Shown here in pieces: positions 1 to 9,767 of a DNA stretch of 64,000 nt; position 1 is the stretch's first letter, and each line of letters opens with the position of its first letter. The stretch is from Bryobacter aggregatus MPL3 (GTDB lineage Bacteria > Acidobacteriota > Terriglobia > Bryobacterales > Bryobacteraceae). Below the pieces are notes generated by a model, which saw nothing but the letters and a program-made list of their open reading frames with translations, ran no database searches and had not been told where the DNA came from. The stretch is from the NCBI RefSeq assembly GCF_000702445.1, contig NZ_JNIF01000003.1:3410001-3474000 (forward strand), written 5' to 3'. The translations under genes were made by a program, and so were the position numbers.

Positions 1-1929
1 GTCTTTCTTCACCTGGAAGAGCGCGCCAGAGAGCAGCAGGCGTGCTCCCGCAACCTCCCATTTGGAACCCACTTCTGTGGTGTACGTTTTCTCCGGAGGA
101 ATCGCGGTATTGGCGGTGTTGTAGGAAAGGCCTTCGAGCGACGGGCTGACAGAGCTTCCGTAAGAGCCATAGATACTGCTGGCCTGTGTTGGCTTGTAGA
201 TTAGCGCTCCGCGCAGGCTGGCAAAGTTAACTTCCTGGGCCACCGGGGCCGGTGTGGTGCTGACTCCCTTCGCGTTGAAGTGCTCAAAGCGAACGCCGCC
301 ATTGGCTTCCAGGTGATTGCCGAATTTCGCGGTATCAAAGAACCAGGCAGATTGCGTATTGCCGGTGATGATGCCGACATAAGGGCTGGTGACGATGTCG
401 CCGGTGTAGACGTCATTCGGATTCGGATCAAAGAGCGTCGTGGTTGCGTTTGCCGCGGTGCGATTGATGCGGCGGTTTCGTTCCCCGGTGAAGGCGGCGC
501 CTGTCACGATGGAGTGCCGGATGCCGAAGGTCTTCGCCTCCGCTTTGAGGTCGGTCTGGCTATCGAGGATACGATCCTGTGCGACCCAGGAACGCATTTC
601 CCGATTGATGACGGTGCTCTCGGTGCTGGCGAAGCGAGGAGGCGTGGCGTAGGAATTCCGGCCGGATTTGCCAAAGCGGAACTGGCTGCGCAACTGCATC
701 GAATCCTTGAAGTCATGCTCGAACTTGAGGGTGCCGGTGTCCTGATTGAGCACTTCCCGGTCGCGATTGGCGAACCCGTAGAAGGTGTCACGGGCGACGG
801 GCGCTGGCTTGTCCCGATAAGCAACCAGAACGTTGTTGGTCGCGGGAACCCAGGGGATCCCGTAATCGGAGATGTTGTCCTGCTTCAGCTTGTAATAGCC
901 GACGGTGATGCGGGTGGGCGTGCCGAGTCCGAAGGCGAGCGAAGGCGCCAGCCCCCAGCGATCGTTCTTGACCACTTTCCGTCCAGGGACATTCGCATCA
1001 TGGATGAGCGCATTCATGCGGAAAGCCGTGCGCTCCCCCAGGCCCAGTCGCTTGAGCGGCGTATTGATGTCAATGTTGGCGCGGCGCATGTCCGCATTGC
1101 CGAGAGAGAAGGAGCCGCCGATCATCCGGCCCACATTCGGGGTCTTGCTGATGAGGTTGATCGCTCCACCCGCAGATCCGCGTCCTGTGATGGCGGAGGT
1201 GGGGCCCTTCGTGACTTCTACCTGCTCCAGATTGAAGGGGTCGCGGGATTGCGGACTCAGATCGCGAACGCCGTCGACAAAGATGTCATTGCGGGCGCTG
1301 TTCCCCCGCAGGGTCAGGTTGTCGCCCGCCGGGGCGCCGCCCTCTCCGGCGGTAATGGTCATGCCAGGGACATTGCGCAGGACTTCCGCCAGGCTTGTGG
1401 CGCCCTGCTGCTGGATGATTTCCTTCGGGATGACGGTAATGGTTTGCGGGATATCGCGGAGCGGCTCTGTATAGCGAGGCGAGAGCGGGGTAGGCTGATC
1501 CACGACATCGATCGAACTACGGACCTCTTCAAAGGTGAGCGTGGCCTTCTGCGCTGCCGTGATCCGGAAGTGGAGGCCGGTCCCCGTCAACAGTTCGGCG
1601 AGTGCCTGCCGCGCTGGCATCAGGCCGCTGACTCCCTTTGACTGCAAACCCTTCATGTTCTCGTCGGGAATTTCAACTTTCCATCCCGATGACTTTTCAA
1701 ATGCAGCGATTGCTTCGGCCAGTGACCCGCTGGCGACAGAAAAGCGAATCAGGGGGAGCGTTTGCTCAGAACGCTTCAGATCGGCAACAGGCGCCGGGCG
1801 CTGTTGAGCGGCTAGAGAGATCCCGCCCGTGATGGTATAAGAAGCAATAGTACTTGCCGCAATCCACTTGCGGGTGTTGTCGTTCTTGGATTTTTTGTGT
1901 TTTTTCTTGAGCCTGATCCGAACGCGCAT
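1..1929 (-). CDS. TonB-dependent siderophore receptor with STN domain (partial, 3' end outside window)
   Basis: Outer-membrane receptor probably importing a ferric siderophore, energised by TonB. The first 643 codons are visible and the beta-barrel runs off the left edge. Translation from the ATG at 1929 gives a very basic N-terminus (MRVRIRLKKKHKK), a hydrophobic export segment around residues 22-42, an STN (secretin/TonB short N-terminal) domain at about 62-122, then a plug domain from about residue 155 with DIPQTITVIPKEII, NVPGMTITAGEGG and LRGNSARNDIFVDGVRD, all typical of siderophore receptors. An STN domain often signals to a FecR-type anti-sigma factor, but no such partner is adjacent. 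Family confident; the ligand is unknown. Confidence 0.9.
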   Translation of the reverse strand, partial: MRVRIRLKKKHKKSKNDNTRKWIAASTIASYTITGGISLAAQQRPAPVADLKRSEQTLPLIRFSVASGSLAEAIAAFEKSSGWKVEIPDENMKGLQSKGVSGLMPARQALAELLTGTGLHFRITAAQKATLTFEEVRSSIDVVDQPTPLSPRYTEPLRDIPQTITVIPKEIIQQQGATSLAEVLRNVPGMTITAGEGGAPAGDNLTLRGNSARNDIFVDGVRDLSPQSRDPFNLEQVEVTKGPTSAITGRGSAGGAINLISKTPNVGRMIGGSFSLGNADMRRANIDINTPLKRLGLGERTAFRMNALIHDANVPGRKVVKNDRWGLAPSLAFGLGTPTRITVGYYKLKQDNISDYGIPWVPATNNVLVAYRDKPAPVARDTFYGFANRDREVLNQDTGTLKFEHDFKDSMQLRSQFRFGKSGRNSYATPPRFASTESTVINREMRSWVAQDRILDSQTDLKAEAKTFGIRHSIVTGAAFTGERNRRINRTAANATTTLFDPNPNDVYTGDIVTSPYVGIITGNTQSAWFFDTAKFGNHLEANGGVRFEHFNAKGVSTTPAPVAQEVNFASLRGALIYKPTQASSIYGSYGSSVSPSLEGLSYNTANTAIPPEKTYTTEVGSKWEVAGARLLLSGALFQVKKD

Positions 1930-2029
1930 ATTTGTGTAGTCTCCGTGTATAAATCCAGATGATCTGGAAGGCTTCCGCTGGCGAGTCGCGTCCCACGGTT
2001 AAGAGTAAATGAGTTGCAATATGCCTGTC

Positions 2030-2046
2030 AAGACCAAATGGGTCTT
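2030..2046. promoter_or_regulatory. Short inverted repeat upstream of the siderophore receptor
   Basis: AAGACC (2030-2035) and GGTCTT (2041-2046) form a perfect 6-bp dyad around a 5-nt spacer, about 100 bp upstream of the receptor start and 93 bp upstream of the DUF4142 gene on the other strand. It could be an operator in the divergent intergenic region. It does not resemble the classic Fur box. Chance occurrence is possible. Confidence 0.2.
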
Positions 2047-2138
2047 ATATCGTTTCGCACCTTGAATTCCGTAACAATCGGCTGGCGGAGGGCTCTAGCG
2101 AATAGGCAGGTGTTTGGACTGGCCAGTTTGGAGGAATT

Positions 2139-2705
2139 ATGTTCATCCCATTCCTGTTGGTGCTGGTGCTTTCTCAGATCGCACCGGAGAAGAATCGAGA
2201 TCGGGTCTTAAACGATTCGGATGCCACAACAAGTGCCTTGGATGGTTCGGTTCTATCGGATCGAGAGAAGGACCTGTTCCGGGTGCGCCAGGACTTAAAC
2301 CGGGGAGTTGCTCTGGCGCAGAGTGTGCCAGAGCGCAGTTCGAACCCGAGAGTGCTCGGCTTTGCGCAAGGACTGCTGGAAAACCAGATCTCGCAACGGA
2401 ACCGTCTGCAGGAGACGGCGAAAATACCCGCTGTTGCGGCTGAGATGCCACCGCCATTGGATCGCCAGGAAGGAGCCGAGCCAGAGGACCCGCTGGTGGC
2501 GAATCTCGCCCGGTTGAAAGGCGCTGACTTCGATCGCGCTTATATGGAGATCCAGATTCGTGAACTGGAGAACGGCTCCGCGGATTTACAGCGGCTAATG
2601 AAAACCCCCGACCGCGACTTGAAATCGTGGGCGGGGGTGAGTTTCAAAGAGACGCAGCGCAATCTCGATCGCGCGCGCCTGATTGCCAAAGAAATCCGGC
2701 GTTAA
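2139..2705 (+). CDS. DUF4142-like secreted protein
   Basis: 188 residues with a short signal-type N-terminus (MFIPFLLVLVLSQIA) and an otherwise helical, charged body. The pattern around residues 45-120 (DRE-KDLFRVRQ, VLGFAQGLLENQ, RLKGADFDRAYMEIQI) resembles the DUF4142 ferritin-like helical bundle of exported proteins with unknown function. The start is supported by a strong GGAGG at 2130-2134, four bases before the ATG. The gene converges on the TolC-type gene and the two stop codons overlap. Assignment to DUF4142 is by pattern and moderately sure. Confidence 0.7.
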   Translation: MFIPFLLVLVLSQIAPEKNRDRVLNDSDATTSALDGSVLSDREKDLFRVRQDLNRGVALAQSVPERSSNPRVLGFAQGLLENQISQRNRLQETAKIPAVAAEMPPPLDRQEGAEPEDPLVANLARLKGADFDRAYMEIQIRELENGSADLQRLMKTPDRDLKSWAGVSFKETQRNLDRARLIAKEIRR

Positions 2706-4582
2706 GGCAGCGTGGTGGGCAGCCGGGAGACGGACCCCTTCACTGCCTCTTCGATGCTGATGCTGTTTGCTTCGAGCAGGCGGCCTGCGGCAACATCCAT
2801 CTGATTGCGCGCGCGGCTGTAGTTTGCCAGAGCAGTAACTTCCACACCCTGGGCGGTCGCAAGATCGCGCTGCGCCTGGATGACAAGGAAGGTGGTGGAA
2901 CTGCCGAGCGCGTACTTCTTTTGCTCGGCTTCGAGAGTCTGCTCCTGCAAACGGCGGCTCTTGACGGCCGCATCGTGACGGGCCCGGGCCTGTTGTAGTG
3001 CAATCACGGCATTGGTGATTTCGAGACGGATGCTATTGATCTGGCGCACTTCCTGCAGTTCCGACTGGCGCAGGCGAAGGGTATCGTTCGCATAGTCGGC
3101 GCGGGCGGCGCGGTTGAAGATCGGAATATTCAAATTGAAACCCACCGAATAATCGGGGAAGTTGCGGCGCAGCAGTTGCTCTAAGGCCGTCCCGTAGCCG
3201 CCAATGATGAATGGATCTACGAAGCGTGGCGAAAGCGGATTCTTCGTACCGGCCAAGCCGTTATTCGTTGTGCTGGCGCTCACGTCCAGGGAAGGGAGCA
3301 GCGCATTGCGCGACCCAGCCAGACCAATCTTCGTATTCAGGATGGTCAGTTTGGTTTGGGCAATTTCGGGACGATTCGCCAGCGCATCGGCGACCAGGTC
3401 GCTCACCGGGGCCATGGCGATGTCCGCGGCAGGCACGCGGATCTGATCGGTGGGGATGATGCGCGCATCGGCAACTGCCGGGCTGGCAATGCCGCTGCGG
3501 CTGAGCGAGTTCTTGATAATCGCTTCCTGCTGCAACAACTGGGTCTGGCTAACCGTCAGGTCTTGCTCGGTGCGGGCGACTTCGGCTTCGGCTCGTACCA
3601 CTTCGATCGGGGCAATGGTGCCGATCTCCACTTGCTTCTTCTGGTCGGTGTAGAGCTTGGCGGCAACGTCGACGGCCTTCTGCTTCACCTTGACATCCTC
3701 GTTGAAGGACACAAGATCCCAGTACAGGTTGATCACAGAACTGACGGTGGTGATCACCTGGAGCTTAAAGGTGAGGTCGGCAACCTTGAGGTTGTTCTTC
3801 GCAACGCGGATGTTTCGGTTATTCACGGCAAGACCAAAGCCCTGTAGTAGGCGCTGGGTGATTTGAGCTTGCACGTTGTTTCGGGTAAACGGATTCAAAT
3901 CGTTGTTGGGAGAGTTGGAACTGGTGCTCGTGCTGCCGTAGGTAATTGAGGTGGTCGTACCGGTCAGGAACTGCTTTTGGATACCGGTATTGAATTGATC
4001 GCTATTGAGGACCAACGCCGAAATGCCGCTGACGAAGGAGTTGGTTTGTGGACTCGACTGCTTTGCGTGGGTGTAGCTCGTAAAGAAGCTCGGGTCCAGG
4101 CTGGGGATCGCCGCGCCGGTCACTTGGAACACCGTACCGGTCGTGCTCGCGTTTCCTGTCGAGGTACCGCCGCTACCGGTTCCGGCGCCGCCGGTCACCA
4201 GATTGATGGCCGAGTTCGACCCCTGCGTCACGTTCGTCGCGACACCGCGAATCTGACCGCCCGCTTGGGCGCGCAGAAGATCGGTTTGCGCCAACTCCGG
4301 CCCGTAGCGCTGGATTTCGATGTCAATATTGTTCTCCAGCGTGAGCGCAATGGCATCCTGCAGAGAAAGATAGATTACACCTGCGCGCAAGAGCTGCTCG
4401 AGGCGATTGGAATTGCCAAGCTTCACCGGGGCGATATCACGCGGACGGTAATTCTTGGTCAACCACGTTGTCTTGTCGTCAAGCTTCGATACGAAGCCTG
4501 TATGTTCCTGGGCAAACGACGTGGATGTAGTCAGAGTGAGGGCTAGACAGAGAACGGCGAGGCTCTCGCGAAGAGTTTTCAT
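2702..4582 (-). CDS. TolC family outer-membrane channel protein
   Basis: 626-residue outer-membrane factor of a tripartite efflux or type I export system. It has a signal peptide (MKTLRESLAVLCLALTLTTSTSFAQ) and two outer-membrane efflux repeats. Long coiled-coil helices carry LYTDQKKQVEIGTIAPIEVV in the first half and LEAEQKKYALGSSTTFLV in the second, the usual quasi-repeat of TolC hairpins. It is longer than E. coli TolC because of a Gly/Ser/Thr-rich insertion at about residues 115-160. No membrane-fusion protein or inner-membrane pump is adjacent, so its partner must be encoded elsewhere. The 3' end overlaps the convergent DUF4142-like gene by 4 bp. Confidence 0.9.
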   Translation of the reverse strand: MKTLRESLAVLCLALTLTTSTSFAQEHTGFVSKLDDKTTWLTKNYRPRDIAPVKLGNSNRLEQLLRAGVIYLSLQDAIALTLENNIDIEIQRYGPELAQTDLLRAQAGGQIRGVATNVTQGSNSAINLVTGGAGTGSGGTSTGNASTTGTVFQVTGAAIPSLDPSFFTSYTHAKQSSPQTNSFVSGISALVLNSDQFNTGIQKQFLTGTTTSITYGSTSTSSNSPNNDLNPFTRNNVQAQITQRLLQGFGLAVNNRNIRVAKNNLKVADLTFKLQVITTVSSVINLYWDLVSFNEDVKVKQKAVDVAAKLYTDQKKQVEIGTIAPIEVVRAEAEVARTEQDLTVSQTQLLQQEAIIKNSLSRSGIASPAVADARIIPTDQIRVPAADIAMAPVSDLVADALANRPEIAQTKLTILNTKIGLAGSRNALLPSLDVSASTTNNGLAGTKNPLSPRFVDPFIIGGYGTALEQLLRRNFPDYSVGFNLNIPIFNRAARADYANDTLRLRQSELQEVRQINSIRLEITNAVIALQQARARHDAAVKSRRLQEQTLEAEQKKYALGSSTTFLVIQAQRDLATAQGVEVTALANYSRARNQMDVAAGRLLEANSISIEEAVKGSVSRLPTTLP

Positions 4583-4720
4583 GGATCGGTTCCGGCTAAA
4601 AGCGCTGGAAGGGTAAACGGAGAGACGCAGCCGTTTGTTCCCATCGATTTGCGCTCAGGCTGAAACTATCCTAACGCGACAGCGATCACACTGAGAAGCA
4701 TTGCTATCCTTTGAAAATAG

Positions 4721-5305
4721 ATGAGTGATCCAAACGCGGCGACTCTGGCGGCATTTCGCAAGACCGGAGCCTATTTGACGGGCCACTTCCGGCTCACCAG
4801 CGGCTTGCACAGTTCCGAGTATTTACAGTCTGCCAAAGTACTGCAGTACCCGCATTACGCTGAGAAATTTGGCCGCGACATTCGCGAAGCCCTCCCCGCC
4901 GGAGAAGTGGATGTCGTCTGTGCCCCCGCGATGGGTGGTTTGATTATTGGCCACGAAGTGGCTCGTGCTTATGGCGTCCGCTTCATTTTCACGGAGCGGG
5001 ACAGCGAGGGCAAGATGACGCTGCGGCGCGGATTTGGCATCACGCCGGGCGAAAAAGTCGTCATTGTTGAGGATGTGATCACCACCGGCGGCAGCACCCG
5101 CGAAGTGGTGGAGCTGCTGCGCAGCATGGGCGCCGTGGTGGTGGCTGCTGCCTCGATTATCGATCGCAGTGGTGGCGCTGCCGACGTCGGTGTGCCCCGT
5201 GTCGCGCTCGCAACGCTTCATGTGATGACCTACGATCCGTCGAGTTGTCCTTTGTGTGCCCAGGGCCTCGAAGTCGTCAAACCCGGTTCCCGCCCCACAG
5301 CCTAG
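4721..5305 (+). CDS. pyrE: Orotate phosphoribosyltransferase
   Basis: Cytosolic enzyme converting orotate and PRPP to orotidine 5'-monophosphate in de novo pyrimidine synthesis. The 194 residues contain the PRPP-binding loop VVIVEDVITTGGST at residues 113-126 and an orotate-binding N-terminal region (FRLTSGLHSSEYLQ). Length is normal for the family. It is the first gene of a tight run: truA starts 3 bp after its stop and fabH follows. The ATG at 4721 has only a weak Shine-Dalgarno sequence, so a short-leader transcript is possible. Confidence 0.95.
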   Translation: MSDPNAATLAAFRKTGAYLTGHFRLTSGLHSSEYLQSAKVLQYPHYAEKFGRDIREALPAGEVDVVCAPAMGGLIIGHEVARAYGVRFIFTERDSEGKMTLRRGFGITPGEKVVIVEDVITTGGSTREVVELLRSMGAVVVAAASIIDRSGGAADVGVPRVALATLHVMTYDPSSCPLCAQGLEVVKPGSRPTA

Positions 5306-5308
5306 TCC

Positions 5309-6058
5309 ATGCGGCGGATGAGCATCCTCGTCAGCTACGACGGAACCGCGTATCACGGGTGGCAGGTGCAGCCTGGGCTGCCCACCGTACAACTGGAACT
5401 CGAAACTGTTGTCGCCAAGCTGGAGGGCAAGCCCGTACATGTGGTCGGAAGCGGCCGGACCGATGCCGGTGTCCACGCCTTGGCCGTTTGCGCGGCTTTC
5501 GATTTAGAGAATCCGATTCCCGAAGCAAATCTCAGGAAAGCGCTCAATCGCTATCTGCCACCCGATATCCGGGTACACGAGGTGCGGGAGCGGCCGCACG
5601 GCTTTCATCCGCGATTCGACGCCATCGCCAAGACCTACGAGTATCGGATCTGGCGCGAAGAGGTGTGTCCGCCCTTTGTCCGCCGCTATGTACACCATCA
5701 TCCCTATCCGCTCAATGAGGCGGCGATGATCGCAACGGCGGCGCATTTTGTCGGGGAGTACGACTTTACGGCCTTCTCCAGCATGGACCCCAAAGATGCG
5801 GTCGGCCGCTCGAAGGTGCGCCGGATTTTTGAATCAAAAATGTGGCGCGAGGGCGATCAGCTCAACTACCGCGTTCGCGGCAGCGGCTTTCTGAAGCATA
5901 TGGTGCGGCATATGATGGGATTCCTGCTGGAAGTGGGCAAGGGGAACCAGTCAGGCGAAGAATTGGAGAAGTATCTGGCTGGTGCCCCGGCGAAAGTGCG
6001 GGATTCTGCCCCATCGCGCGGCCTGACGCAGATTAGCGTCGAATATCCGCTACCCTAA
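5309..6058 (+). CDS. truA: tRNA pseudouridine(38-40) synthase
   Basis: Converts uridines 38-40 of the tRNA anticodon stem-loop to pseudouridine. The 249 residues include the family motif GSGRTDAGVHA, with the catalytic aspartate at residue 52, and a C-terminal half with FLKHMVRHMMGFLLEVGKG. Length is typical. The ORF opens with ATG at 5309; a second in-frame ATG at 5318 (MSILVSYDG) matches the usual family N-terminus and is an alternative start. Co-transcription with pyrE is likely given the 3-bp gap. Confidence 0.95.
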   Translation: MRRMSILVSYDGTAYHGWQVQPGLPTVQLELETVVAKLEGKPVHVVGSGRTDAGVHALAVCAAFDLENPIPEANLRKALNRYLPPDIRVHEVRERPHGFHPRFDAIAKTYEYRIWREEVCPPFVRRYVHHHPYPLNEAAMIATAAHFVGEYDFTAFSSMDPKDAVGRSKVRRIFESKMWREGDQLNYRVRGSGFLKHMVRHMMGFLLEVGKGNQSGEELEKYLAGAPAKVRDSAPSRGLTQISVEYPLP

Positions 6059-6062
6059 AAGC

Positions 6063-7064
6063 TTGCAGATGTCAGAAGCTTTAACAAATTTCCGTTTCCG
6101 GATTGCCGGTTGCGGAGCGGCGCTGCCGAGTGTCGCGTTGACCAATGAAACGCTTGCGGGGGAGCTTGGGGTAGAAGAGGACTGGATCCTGGCCCGCTGC
6201 GGGATCGAACAGCGTTATCAGTCCAACCTGGAAGAAACGACGCTCAGTCTCGCGGTAAGCGCTTCCCGGAAGGCGCTCGAGTTCGATCCGGTGCCCAATC
6301 CCGATCTTGTCCTTTGTTCCACCTTCACTCCGGAATATCTGTTGTGTCCCACTGCGCCCGCGATTGCGAAAGAGCTCGGTCTTCCGGCGGTTGGCGCTTT
6401 CGATATCAATGCTGCCTGCAGCGGCGCGGCAATTGGTTTTCTGACCTCGATTAATTTTCTGGCGACTGGCTTTGCCAAGCGCGTCCTGCTGGTTTGCAGC
6501 GATACCCCGACAAAGTATTTGAAGCAGACCGATCGCAACACCCGCATTCTGATGGGGGACGGGGCAGCCGCAATCGTTCTCGAAACGAACGATACCTGTG
6601 AGAGCCATATTCTGAGTTGGCTTTGGGGCAGCGATGGCGGCGGAAACAAGATGTTCCACCTGCCTGGCGGTGGCAGTGCACTGCCGCCCGCTTCTTTGCA
6701 GGACAACGAAAACGAACTCAGCGTGGCGATGGATGGCCGCAGCCTCTTCCGCTTTGCCGTCGAACAGGGTTCGAGCGCCATTGCTTCGCTGATCGAAAAA
6801 GCAAAGCTGACGGTGGGCGATGTGGATTGGGTGATCGTGCATCAGGCGAATCGCCGGATTATCCAGGCGCTCATTGACCGCAGCGGCATCGCGGGCGAGC
6901 GCTGGGTTTCGAATATCGGGGGGGTCGGCAATACGGTGGCGGCTTCGATTCCGCTCGCTCTGGCCCAAGGCATGGAGCAGGGGCTCTTCCACCAGGGTCA
7001 TCGTGTTTTAGTACTAGGTTTTGGCGCGGGCCTCACCTGGGCCGGCTTCCTCATGCAGTGGTAA
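6063..7064 (+). CDS. fabH: Beta-ketoacyl-ACP synthase III
   Basis: Condensing enzyme that starts fatty-acid synthesis by joining acyl-CoA with malonyl-ACP. The ORF from the TTG at 6063 has 333 residues and the full triad in family positions: Cys119 (NAACSGA), His260 (VIVHQANRRI) and Asn290 (GGVGNTVAASIP). The in-frame ATG at 6069 is an equally plausible start. No other fatty-acid gene is adjacent, so this could be one of several FabH paralogues or one dedicated to a secondary or branched-chain product. Third gene after pyrE and truA, with 4 bp between. Confidence 0.93.
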   Translation: MQMSEALTNFRFRIAGCGAALPSVALTNETLAGELGVEEDWILARCGIEQRYQSNLEETTLSLAVSASRKALEFDPVPNPDLVLCSTFTPEYLLCPTAPAIAKELGLPAVGAFDINAACSGAAIGFLTSINFLATGFAKRVLLVCSDTPTKYLKQTDRNTRILMGDGAAAIVLETNDTCESHILSWLWGSDGGGNKMFHLPGGGSALPPASLQDNENELSVAMDGRSLFRFAVEQGSSAIASLIEKAKLTVGDVDWVIVHQANRRIIQALIDRSGIAGERWVSNIGGVGNTVAASIPLALAQGMEQGLFHQGHRVLVLGFGAGLTWAGFLMQW

Positions 7065-7123
7065 CTTCGTAAATTCTTGTCGCAATCGTTACGACTGCGC
7101 ATAGAATATCCGTAGTTTCCTTC

Positions 7124-9754
7124 ATGCGCACTCTATTCTTGCTCGCGGTTGTCATGCAGTTGCCTGCTGCCGAAGTGGAGGCGTTGCTGCGCGCCAAGTG
7201 TGGCGACTGTCACAACGCGAAAACCATGGCGAGCGGCTTTTCGATCGAGACACTCGAGCGAGTGATTGCCGGTGGCAAGAAGCACGGCCGCGCGGTGGTC
7301 GGTGGCGACCCGGCTGGTAGTGTCCTCTTACAGATGGTGCGCGGCGAGCTGGCGCCGAAGATGCCGATGGGCAGGAGTCTCGAGCCGGCGGAAATCGCAA
7401 CCATCGAGGCTTGGGTCAAGAGTCTCCCCCCGGAACGGGCCACCGCCAAGCAGCAGTGGAAATGGCCTTATACCAAGCCGGTCCAGGCTGAACTCCCCGT
7501 CGTCAGGAATCAGACTTGGGGCCGCAACGCCGTGGATCGATTTATCCTCGCCAAACTCGAGCAGAACGGCATTGCTCCGGCTGCTGAGGCCTCGCCCAGA
7601 ACCCTCGCCCGCCGTCTCTATCTCGATCTCATCGGCGTCCCCCCGACTCCCGCCGAAGTCGAAGAATTCCTCAAGACCCCCTATGAGCAGGTGGTCGACA
7701 AGCTCCTCGCCGATCCTCGTTACGGAGAGCGCTGGGGCCGTCACTGGCTCGACGTTGCCCGCTACGGCGAAACCTCGGGTCTTGAAGGCGACGGCGCCAT
7801 CGGCAATGCCTGGCGTTATCGCGATTGGGTCATCGACGCCTTCAACTCGAACATGCCCTACGATCGCTTCGTCACCCTGCAACTGGCCGGCGGTGACGAA
7901 CACTCGAAGACCCGCAACAACTATCAGCCCGACGTCCAGGGCTATGTGCCCACAGGCTTTTTGCGCGTTGCCCCCTGGGACCGTTCCAACCTCGTCGCCG
8001 CCGACGTACGCCAGAACTACCTTGCCGAAGTTACCGGCACCGTAGGCAGCGTCTTCCTTGGCCTCTCGGTCGGCTGCGCGCGTTGCCACGATCACAAGTA
8101 CGATCCCATCCCCACCAAAGACTACTACCGCTTGCAGTCCTTCTTCCAGGCGAGCGAAGCGCGAGGCGGCATCACTGTGCCCTACCGCGACCCCGACTTT
8201 GCCGCCAAGGCTGCCGCCAAGGTCAAGGAATACGAAGAGCGCCTCAACAGCGGTCCTGAAAAGAAGGAACTGGATGCCTTCGAGAAACAACTTCTGACAA
8301 AGCTGATCGCCGCGCGCATCGAGCGCGCCAAGAAGAACGCTGAGTTCACCAAGGCAGATCTGCGATTGGAACTGCGCTTGCCGGTCGAGAAGCGCAAGGT
8401 GCGTGGTATCTTCACCGAAGCTGAGGTCCGCGAATACATGGACCGTCTCGAAGACGCCGAGCGCACCCTCGATGCGGACGAACAACAGGCCCTCGACAAG
8501 GTGGAAGCGCCCATGCTGCAGAAGCTGCGCAAGGCGTATGCCACAGTCGATCCCGGTCCTCGCTTTGAAGCGCTCACCCAGGACGACGTCCGCCGTGAGG
8601 CGATGGCCGAGTATTCGGGCAAGTCGATCTTTACGGCGGACGAAAAAGCTCGCTACGGCCAATTGGCGGGCGATCTCGCCGTCTACCGTCGCCGCCTCGA
8701 GCGTTGGAAGCCGGAAGTCCTCGCCATCGGCAATGTCCCCGGGCCTCCTACTGGCCCCGAAATCGCGCCCACCCACGTGCTGCTGCGCGGTGATTACCGC
8801 CAGCCCGGCGAAGCGGTGGAAGCTGGCTTCCCGATTGCCTTTGGTGGCGATGGCGGCCCCGCGAAGCTGGAAACCGATCGCTACCGCCAGTTCGTCACCC
8901 GTGGCCGCCGCCTGACGCTGGCCAAATGGATTGCCTCAAAGGACAACCCGCAAACCGCGCGCGTTTGGGTCAATCGCCTGTGGCAGCAACACTTCGGCAA
9001 CGGCATCGTCAAGACCACTTCGGACTTCGGGGTCAATGGCGAACGTCCCACACACCCGGAGTTGCTCGACTGGCTCGCCGTCGCCTTCATGGACTCGAAC
9101 TGGGACACCAAGGCGATGCAGAAGATGCTCGTCACCTCGGCCACCTACCGCCAGTCCGCGGAGAATGCCGGTGCTCTCAAGGCCGACCCCGAGAATCGTC
9201 TCTTCAGCAAGTACAACCGCCGCCGTCTCGAAGCCGAAGCGATTCGCGACAGCATTCTCTCCGTCTCCGGACGTCTGAATCCAGAGCGCGGTGGCCCCAG
9301 CGTCTTCCCGCCTCTGCCGAGCGATCTCGCCGACGCGGCCCGCTACGGACGCACTGGCGACCTGATGTGGGAGCCGAATGAGAAAGACGCCGACGGACGC
9401 CGCCGCAGTGTCTACATCTTCCAACGCCGTTCCTTGCCACTTCCGATGATGGTGGCCTTTGATTCCTTCGCCTTCAGCGAATCCTGCGATCGGCGCAGTT
9501 CCACCACCACGCCGCTGCAAGCCCTCGCCATGATGAACGGCTACCTCGTGCAGGAAGAGAGCGAAGAGCTCGCCAAGCGCATTGCCAAAGAAGCCGGTTC
9601 CAAGCGCGAAGACCAGATCCGCCGTCTGTTTGAAGTTGTTCTCCAGCGCCCTCCCAAGCCTGCCGAACTGGACCGCTTTGCATCGTACACCGGCGGTCTC
9701 GATGGATTGGGACGAATTCTGATGAACTCCAACGAGTTCTTGTATGTGGAGTAG
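7124..9754 (+). CDS. PSD1-type protein: planctomycete cytochrome c, DUF1549 and DUF1553 domains
   Basis: 876-residue exported protein. After a short signal sequence comes a planctomycete-type cytochrome c domain with one haem motif (CGDCH, near residue 26), then a DUF1549 region (WGRNAVDRFILAKLEQNG, RYGERWGRHWLDVARYGE) containing a second CARCH motif near residue 320, then a DUF1553 region (WVNRLWQQHFGNGIVKTTSDFG). These proteins are abundant in Planctomycetes, Verrucomicrobia and Acidobacteria, and are usually paired with a DUF1501 protein as here. Biochemical function is unsettled; a role in extracytoplasmic redox or polymer degradation is inferred. Its stop codon lies 13 bp before the DUF1501 start. 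Confidence 0.9.
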   Translation: MRTLFLLAVVMQLPAAEVEALLRAKCGDCHNAKTMASGFSIETLERVIAGGKKHGRAVVGGDPAGSVLLQMVRGELAPKMPMGRSLEPAEIATIEAWVKSLPPERATAKQQWKWPYTKPVQAELPVVRNQTWGRNAVDRFILAKLEQNGIAPAAEASPRTLARRLYLDLIGVPPTPAEVEEFLKTPYEQVVDKLLADPRYGERWGRHWLDVARYGETSGLEGDGAIGNAWRYRDWVIDAFNSNMPYDRFVTLQLAGGDEHSKTRNNYQPDVQGYVPTGFLRVAPWDRSNLVAADVRQNYLAEVTGTVGSVFLGLSVGCARCHDHKYDPIPTKDYYRLQSFFQASEARGGITVPYRDPDFAAKAAAKVKEYEERLNSGPEKKELDAFEKQLLTKLIAARIERAKKNAEFTKADLRLELRLPVEKRKVRGIFTEAEVREYMDRLEDAERTLDADEQQALDKVEAPMLQKLRKAYATVDPGPRFEALTQDDVRREAMAEYSGKSIFTADEKARYGQLAGDLAVYRRRLERWKPEVLAIGNVPGPPTGPEIAPTHVLLRGDYRQPGEAVEAGFPIAFGGDGGPAKLETDRYRQFVTRGRRLTLAKWIASKDNPQTARVWVNRLWQQHFGNGIVKTTSDFGVNGERPTHPELLDWLAVAFMDSNWDTKAMQKMLVTSATYRQSAENAGALKADPENRLFSKYNRRRLEAEAIRDSILSVSGRLNPERGGPSVFPPLPSDLADAARYGRTGDLMWEPNEKDADGRRRSVYIFQRRSLPLPMMVAFDSFAFSESCDRRSSTTTPLQALAMMNGYLVQEESEELAKRIAKEAGSKREDQIRRLFEVVLQRPPKPAELDRFASYTGGLDGLGRILMNSNEFLYVE

Positions 9755-9767
9755 AGGAGCGAAGCCA

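Noticed and set aside
280-1641. 453-codon plus-strand open frame
   Set aside because: It is antisense to the siderophore receptor, whose minus-strand translation has clear STN and plug domains.
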